A stretch of 26,566 nucleotides of DNA from Bdellovibrionales bacterium (GTDB lineage Bacteria > Myxococcota > XYA12-FULL-58-9 > SYDY01). The stretch spans positions 1 to 26,566 of the forward strand of contig SYDY01000119.1 of the NCBI GenBank assembly GCA_005801425.1, in the 5' to 3' direction. The notes beneath the pieces are model-generated. The model had not been told where the DNA came from. It did no database searches and was given only the letters and a program-made list of their open reading frames with translations. This document shows, piece after piece, positions 23,184 through 26,566 of this stretch. Each line of letters opens with the position of its first letter. Within the stretch, counting starts at the first letter, position 1. Position numbers and translations under genes: made by a program.

Positions 23184-23510
23184 ATGACATCAAAACTTGA
23201 AAACAATTCTGTGGCATCGGCATGCGCGGCTGTTAACGCATTTAAACAAGAACTCGCAAAAACAAATCCAAGCGCTGCGAACAGCATCCAATGCCAACAG
23301 ATTGCCGTTCAAGGACGCGGCCCAAGCGAAACACCCCGTGCATTGATGACATTTCAAAACGATCAATTCGTAGTTGAAGGTCCGCCCTCTTCGGGGATCA
23401 AAGAAGGCGCGATCACATTTGATCGTTCACACTTCGACGGTCAAAAACTTACGATTGGTGCACTCTATTGTGGCGGATGGGAAGCGCCACAAATTTTTAA
23501 GAGCAAATAA
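23184..23510 (+). CDS. Hypothetical 108-residue protein
   Basis: A small soluble protein with no signal peptide or membrane segment. I do not recognise the family. The N-terminal half is Ala- and Asn-rich and probably helical (VASACAAVNAFKQELAKTNPSAAN), and the C-terminal half has short strand-like stretches (ALMTFQNDQFVVEG, GAITFDRSHFDGQKLTIGALYCGGWE). Three cysteines are present. The ATG at 23184 has GAGGG upstream, inside a perfect inverted repeat. It stands alone between the DUF1295 gene and a repeat-rich gap. A hairpin follows at 23522-23547. Codon use and the ribosome-binding site support a real gene, but its function is open. Confidence 0.65.
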   Translation: MTSKLENNSVASACAAVNAFKQELAKTNPSAANSIQCQQIAVQGRGPSETPRALMTFQNDQFVVEGPPSSGIKEGAITFDRSHFDGQKLTIGALYCGGWEAPQIFKSK

Positions 23511-23521
23511 TCAAGTGTTGT

Positions 23522-23547
23522 AGAACAATCGTTCCTGTTATTGTTCT
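23522..23547 (+). terminator. Stem-loop after the 108-residue gene
   Basis: AGAACAAT (23522-23529) and ATTGTTCT (23540-23547) form a perfect 8-bp stem with a 10-nt loop, 11 bp after the stop codon. The stem is AT-rich and has no following T-run, so it is at best an atypical terminator. Confidence 0.35.
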
Positions 23548-23548
23548 C

Positions 23549-23617
23549 GTAGGGGCGCTTCGTGAAGCGCCCTAAAGGTACGATTCAAATACCGAGAGGG
23601 AGGTTCGCAACCGCCCC
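23549..23617. repeat. GGGCGCTTC palindrome plus degenerate partner
   Basis: GGGCGCTTCGTGAAGCGCCC at 23553-23572 is a 9+2+9 palindrome of the same family as at 1208. A worn partner, GGGAGGTTCGCAACCGCCCC, lies at 23598-23617. Together they fill most of the 150-bp gap before the large lipoprotein gene and may stop transcription or form part of its leader. Confidence 0.8.
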
Positions 23618-23660
23618 ACCATATTTTGCCTATCCTTCAGTGGCAGTTGTATCATAACCC

Positions 23661-26159
23661 ATGCGTTTCAGCGCCCCCTTGCCAATCAACATGCTGCTCG
23701 TTTTTGCGTTGGCTTCATGCCAACAAACCGTCGACAACACACGATGTCCCGCGGGCAAGATATGTTACGACAGTGAAGAGCTCACCGAATGCATCGGCGA
23801 CAGTGATTGTGCAGATGGGGCTCTGTGCCTCACCGATGGGCCACTGTTCGGCTATTGCGATGCAGGTACTTTTCTCCTCAGCGACAGTGATCAGGATACA
23901 ATCCTCAATTACCATGACAACTGTTTTCTTGTATCCAACCTCGATCAAGCCAATCACGATAACGACGACCTCGGCGATGCATGCGACACCGACGACGACG
24001 ATGACGGTGTTCTTGATGCGCATCCAGACAACTGTCCACTCATCCCAAACGACGACCAAACCAACACCGATGCAGCCAATGACGGCGGTGATTCATGCGA
24101 CACCGACGACGATAATGACGGAGTCCCCGATCTCAACGATAACTGTTCGCGCATCATCAATAATTCGCAGGCCAATGCCGATTTTGATTCACTGGGTGAT
24201 GCATGCGACAGCGATAAAGATGGCGATGGCGTTACGAATGGCATCGACAATTGTCCGGTGGTCTACAATATCGATCAGCTTAACTTCGACAACGATGAGC
24301 TGGGAGATGCATGCGATGACGATGCCGATGGTGATGAAGTTCTCGATATCTCAGATAATTGTTTGCTTCTGAGCAATTCTGCTCCCCAAGACGACACAGA
24401 CAACGATGCATTGGGCGATGATTGCGATCCCGATGACGACAATGACACGATCCTCGATGGCAATGACAACTGCCCACTTGATGCCAACAACAATCAAGCT
24501 GATGAAGACAACGATGATCTTGGTGATGTTTGTGACGGCGATGCAGATGGAGATGAGGCGGTGAATGACAATTGCCCCACGGCCTACAACCCCGCCCAAG
24601 GCACCACCGATTGCTTTGATGACGATGGCGATGGCATCCCCAATGTGATCGATAACTGTCTCTGGTATGCCAACAGCGACCAGCGCGTGTCTTCCGACAA
24701 TCCTTTTACGTACAGCAATCGCAATATTGCACCCGCTACAGCCATGCCCATGGGCGATGCGTGCACCATCAAAAAAATAGTAGCAGGCGCCCATCACACC
24801 TGCGCACTCCTCTACGGTGGAAACCTCAAATGCTGGGGATACAATGCATACGGGTGGCTCGGTCTCGGCCACACATCAAGTATTGGATCAACTCCCGGAT
24901 CCACAGGAAAAAATATTCCCCTGATCACCCCCGATTCACGACCTGCTATCGACATCGCTTTGGGTCCTTGGAACACGTGTGTGGTGTTGACCGATAATAC
25001 GATCAAGTGTTGGGGCGAGCAGGACTCGGGTATTTTAGGGCAAGACGTCTCAATACTCTCCGGCGTCATCGACAATTACGGCGACTCCATCACCGAGTCT
25101 GTTTTTCGACTTCCATCCTTTGGCATCACCGACAACGACAACATCGGTAGCATCAAAAATATCGCCGTGGGTAGACAAACGAGCTGCGCGCTTCTCGCCG
25201 GTGGCAATATTCGATGCTGGGGAAATACCGGAAGTACCTATTATACCCGTGGTAATAATGCGGCAGAGCCCAGCACAAACTACAGTCTCACGAATGTCGC
25301 CACCACCTCAGGGAACTTAAAAGCCCGCCAAATGCATCTGGGACTTTTCCATGGTTGTGCCATTGGACAAAATATCCAGTCGACTCCAGAGCTCATCGAT
25401 GAATCAAAATATATTTATTGCTGGGGATGGAACCCAAATGGACAGCTGGGTATCGGTTCAACAAACAACACCAATACAGCAACACCAACGCTTCTCAATA
25501 GCGCACCCTATGTATGGACCACGCCACGGCGTGTTGTGACCGCTCTTGGTTGGAGTGATGAGGATGGTGAAAGTACCTACGGACGTTTCAGCTGCGCTCT
25601 CCATGGAACAGGACAGCTGACATGCTGGGGCCTTAACAATATTGGACAACTAGGCCTCAATAGCATCAGCCAACAGCCCAGTATCCCCAACACCTCGGGC
25701 AGCATCCAAACCGTTAATCTCGGCGTTACGAATGCAAAAATTCTCGACATCGCCCTCGGCGCCCAACATGTCTGCGCGCTCTACACAACAAGTGCTGTCA
25801 CGTGGCCAACCGGCGATCTCACATCGCCTGTCTGGGCACTGCAAACCTGCCACAACACAACATGTGCCATTAAATGCTGGGGAGAGAATGACCACAATCA
25901 GCTGGGATTTTCAAACAACCCCAACGTTAATTACGGAAGCGACAGCAGCTCAGCGAGCGTCGCCTCATCTACCGCAATCACCAGTTTAGGATCCAGTTAT
26001 CCACTCCAAGTCACAGCAGGAAAAATGCACACCTGCACACTCAACAAAAATAACGAGGTTTACTGTTGGGGACGCAATGACCATGGAGAGATTGGTCAGG
26101 GTCATACGACCAATCCCATAACCACCCCCACATATGTCGATCTAGGATTGCGACCATAG
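23661..26159 (+). CDS. Surface lipoprotein with thrombospondin type-3 repeats and a seven-unit RCC1-like domain
   Basis: An 832-residue secreted lipoprotein. The signal peptide ends in the lipobox LASC, with lipid-modified Cys20. A short Cys-rich linker (about residues 27-70) is followed by eight thrombospondin type-3 modules (about 74-345), each with Asp-rich calcium loops and a DNC motif. The C-terminal 460 residues hold seven RCC1-like units with a paired-cysteine pattern, CAL followed by CWG (for example HTCALLYGGNLKCWG), and GQLGLG-like turns. Seven units match a complete beta-propeller, probably braced by one disulfide per blade. Unit six has an insertion with extra cysteines. Such proteins are common on the surface of myxobacteria-like bacteria; the ligand is unknown. 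No clear Shine-Dalgarno precedes ATG 23661. The TAG stop abuts a repeat pair. Confidence 0.92.
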   Translation: MRFSAPLPINMLLVFALASCQQTVDNTRCPAGKICYDSEELTECIGDSDCADGALCLTDGPLFGYCDAGTFLLSDSDQDTILNYHDNCFLVSNLDQANHDNDDLGDACDTDDDDDGVLDAHPDNCPLIPNDDQTNTDAANDGGDSCDTDDDNDGVPDLNDNCSRIINNSQANADFDSLGDACDSDKDGDGVTNGIDNCPVVYNIDQLNFDNDELGDACDDDADGDEVLDISDNCLLLSNSAPQDDTDNDALGDDCDPDDDNDTILDGNDNCPLDANNNQADEDNDDLGDVCDGDADGDEAVNDNCPTAYNPAQGTTDCFDDDGDGIPNVIDNCLWYANSDQRVSSDNPFTYSNRNIAPATAMPMGDACTIKKIVAGAHHTCALLYGGNLKCWGYNAYGWLGLGHTSSIGSTPGSTGKNIPLITPDSRPAIDIALGPWNTCVVLTDNTIKCWGEQDSGILGQDVSILSGVIDNYGDSITESVFRLPSFGITDNDNIGSIKNIAVGRQTSCALLAGGNIRCWGNTGSTYYTRGNNAAEPSTNYSLTNVATTSGNLKARQMHLGLFHGCAIGQNIQSTPELIDESKYIYCWGWNPNGQLGIGSTNNTNTATPTLLNSAPYVWTTPRRVVTALGWSDEDGESTYGRFSCALHGTGQLTCWGLNNIGQLGLNSISQQPSIPNTSGSIQTVNLGVTNAKILDIALGAQHVCALYTTSAVTWPTGDLTSPVWALQTCHNTTCAIKCWGENDHNQLGFSNNPNVNYGSDSSSASVASSTAITSLGSSYPLQVTAGKMHTCTLNKNNEVYCWGRNDHGEIGQGHTTNPITTPTYVDLGLRP

Positions 26160-26216
26160 TAGGGGTCGTTCGTGAACGACCCTTTTGAACCCGGGCGGTT
26201 CACGAACCGCCCCTAC
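26159..26216. repeat. Mirror-image palindrome pair between convergent lipoprotein and KMO genes
   Basis: The left unit GGGTCGTTCGTGAACGACCC is at 26163-26182 and the right unit GGGCGGTTCACGAACCGCCC at 26193-26212, with outer ends GTAGGGG and CCCCTAC inverted. The lipoprotein stop touches the left end. The KMO stop codon (TGA, 26200-26202 on the minus strand) lies at the centre of the right palindrome, so the repeat sets the KMO C-terminus. Confidence 0.9.
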
Positions 26217-26566
26217 CCAGAACCGTGAGATCGACGTCATCCGGATCTGAAATATTTTTACAAACCGCTTCTAACGTTTTTTGATTTTGGATCCCGCGTT
26301 CTTCGGCTTCGCGATAGGGCACGTTGGAAAACGACACCAACGAATAGCGCGAAACATATTGTCCATGCAGTTCACGTTCTGCACGCGACTCAACCACGCG
26401 ATGCAACATATGCACAGGATCGGCCACACGATCGCGCATTTCGATAAAATTATCGAGGGCCATGTTCGCGATGGCATCGACATCGGGTTTGCGATTGCGT
26501 TCAAACAACGAAAAAACATCACAAAAACTCCCCCTCTGATAAACCTCTCCCGCTTGCGGGGGAGGT
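26200..26566 (-). CDS. kmo: Kynurenine 3-monooxygenase, C-terminal part, cut by window edge
   Basis: FAD enzyme that hydroxylates L-kynurenine in tryptophan breakdown (kynurenine pathway). Only the last 122 codons are visible; the FAD domain lies beyond the right edge. The family's C-terminal region is clear: FERNRKPDVDAIANMALDN, FIEMRDRVADP and RYSLVSFSNVPYREAEERG. Two things are odd. First, the codons closest to the edge (26524-26566) read PPPQAGEVYQRGSF, which is not KMO-like and comes from a palindromic repeat apparently inserted in frame. Second, the last residues (GRGGS) and the stop come from another repeat. The gene may be intact with tolerated insertions, or decaying. No start codon is given because the gene continues past the window. 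Confidence 0.85.
   Translation of the reverse strand, partial: PPPQAGEVYQRGSFCDVFSLFERNRKPDVDAIANMALDNFIEMRDRVADPVHMLHRVVESRAERELHGQYVSRYSLVSFSNVPYREAEERGIQNQKTLEAVCKNISDPDDVDLTVLGRGGS
26543..26566. repeat. CCTCTCCCGC/GCGGGGGAGG palindrome at window edge, inside kmo
   Basis: CCTCTCCCGC (26544-26553) pairs with GCGGGGGAGG (26556-26565) across a 2-nt loop, with one T-G pair. It is a third palindrome type in this window and lies in the open reading frame of kmo. The right boundary cannot be seen. Confidence 0.7.

Noticed and set aside
23626-24372. Long plus-strand frame rich in Thr, Met and Ile over the start of the lipoprotein gene
   Set aside because: It is an out-of-frame reading of the Asp-rich calcium repeats, whose low-complexity codons keep other frames open; the main frame has a lipobox and domain repeats.
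23884-24700. Tandem DNA repeats as a possible CRISPR or satellite
   Set aside because: The periodicity follows protein modules with variable codons; there are no fixed repeats with unique spacers.
24351-24872. Val/Ile-rich minus-strand frame opposite the TSP3 region
   Set aside because: Antisense shadow of GAT/GAC codons, which read as Ile and Val on the other strand; no start signal.

Overview
The window is bacterial, gene-dense and of moderate GC by eye, with no rRNA, tRNA, CRISPR array or transposase. The best hints to the host are a lipoprotein built from thrombospondin type-3 calcium repeats plus a seven-unit RCC1-like CWG propeller, a membrane-anchored Ser/Thr kinase with an HRDV-C-P-H-N catalytic loop, and a type II glutamine synthetase. 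That mix suggests a lineage of the former Deltaproteobacteria (Myxococcota, Bdellovibrionota or a related candidate phylum). This is inference from gene content only.

Layout. Positions 1-4128 (minus strand) hold argJ, ilvA, cysE and the first 110 codons of cysK. A ridA gene diverges from argJ at 4219. Next come a putative ATP-grasp protein (4770-6029, +) and a convergent DUF5690 membrane protein (6004-7380, -). Positions 7487-8843 (+) carry three genes with 4-bp ATGA overlaps: a small lipoprotein, an acidic 90-residue protein and an SDR oxidoreductase. Proline dehydrogenase and an AI-2E-family permease follow on the minus strand. Then come kbl-tdh (threonine to glycine, +), and a class IV aminotransferase with a D-glutamate-cyclase-like DUF4392 gene (-).

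From 15337 there is an unrecognised 634-residue protein, the Ser/Thr kinase, a convergent exported protein with a FlgT/LPP20-like N-terminus, glnII, and a probable lipid module: DUF2177 and PlsC on the minus strand, with a chalcone-isomerase-like protein and DUF1295 on the plus strand. A 108-residue orphan, the TSP3/RCC1 lipoprotein, and the C-terminal part of kynurenine 3-monooxygenase (running off the right edge) complete the window.

Most recognisable genes handle amino acids: Arg, Ile, Cys, Thr, Pro, D-Glu, Gln and Trp. IlvA makes reactive enamines that RidA clears, CysE ends in the GDGI tail that docks into CysK, and Tdh and Kbl catalyse consecutive steps.

The most unusual feature is a set of dispersed palindromic repeats (REP/BIME-like), at least ten loci in 26.5 kb. 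Most lie between genes, often as mirror-image pairs. Several have entered coding sequence: they make the tail of the kinase, supply C-termini and stop codons of DUF5690, SDR, proline dehydrogenase and KMO, and apparently place an in-frame palindrome inside KMO.
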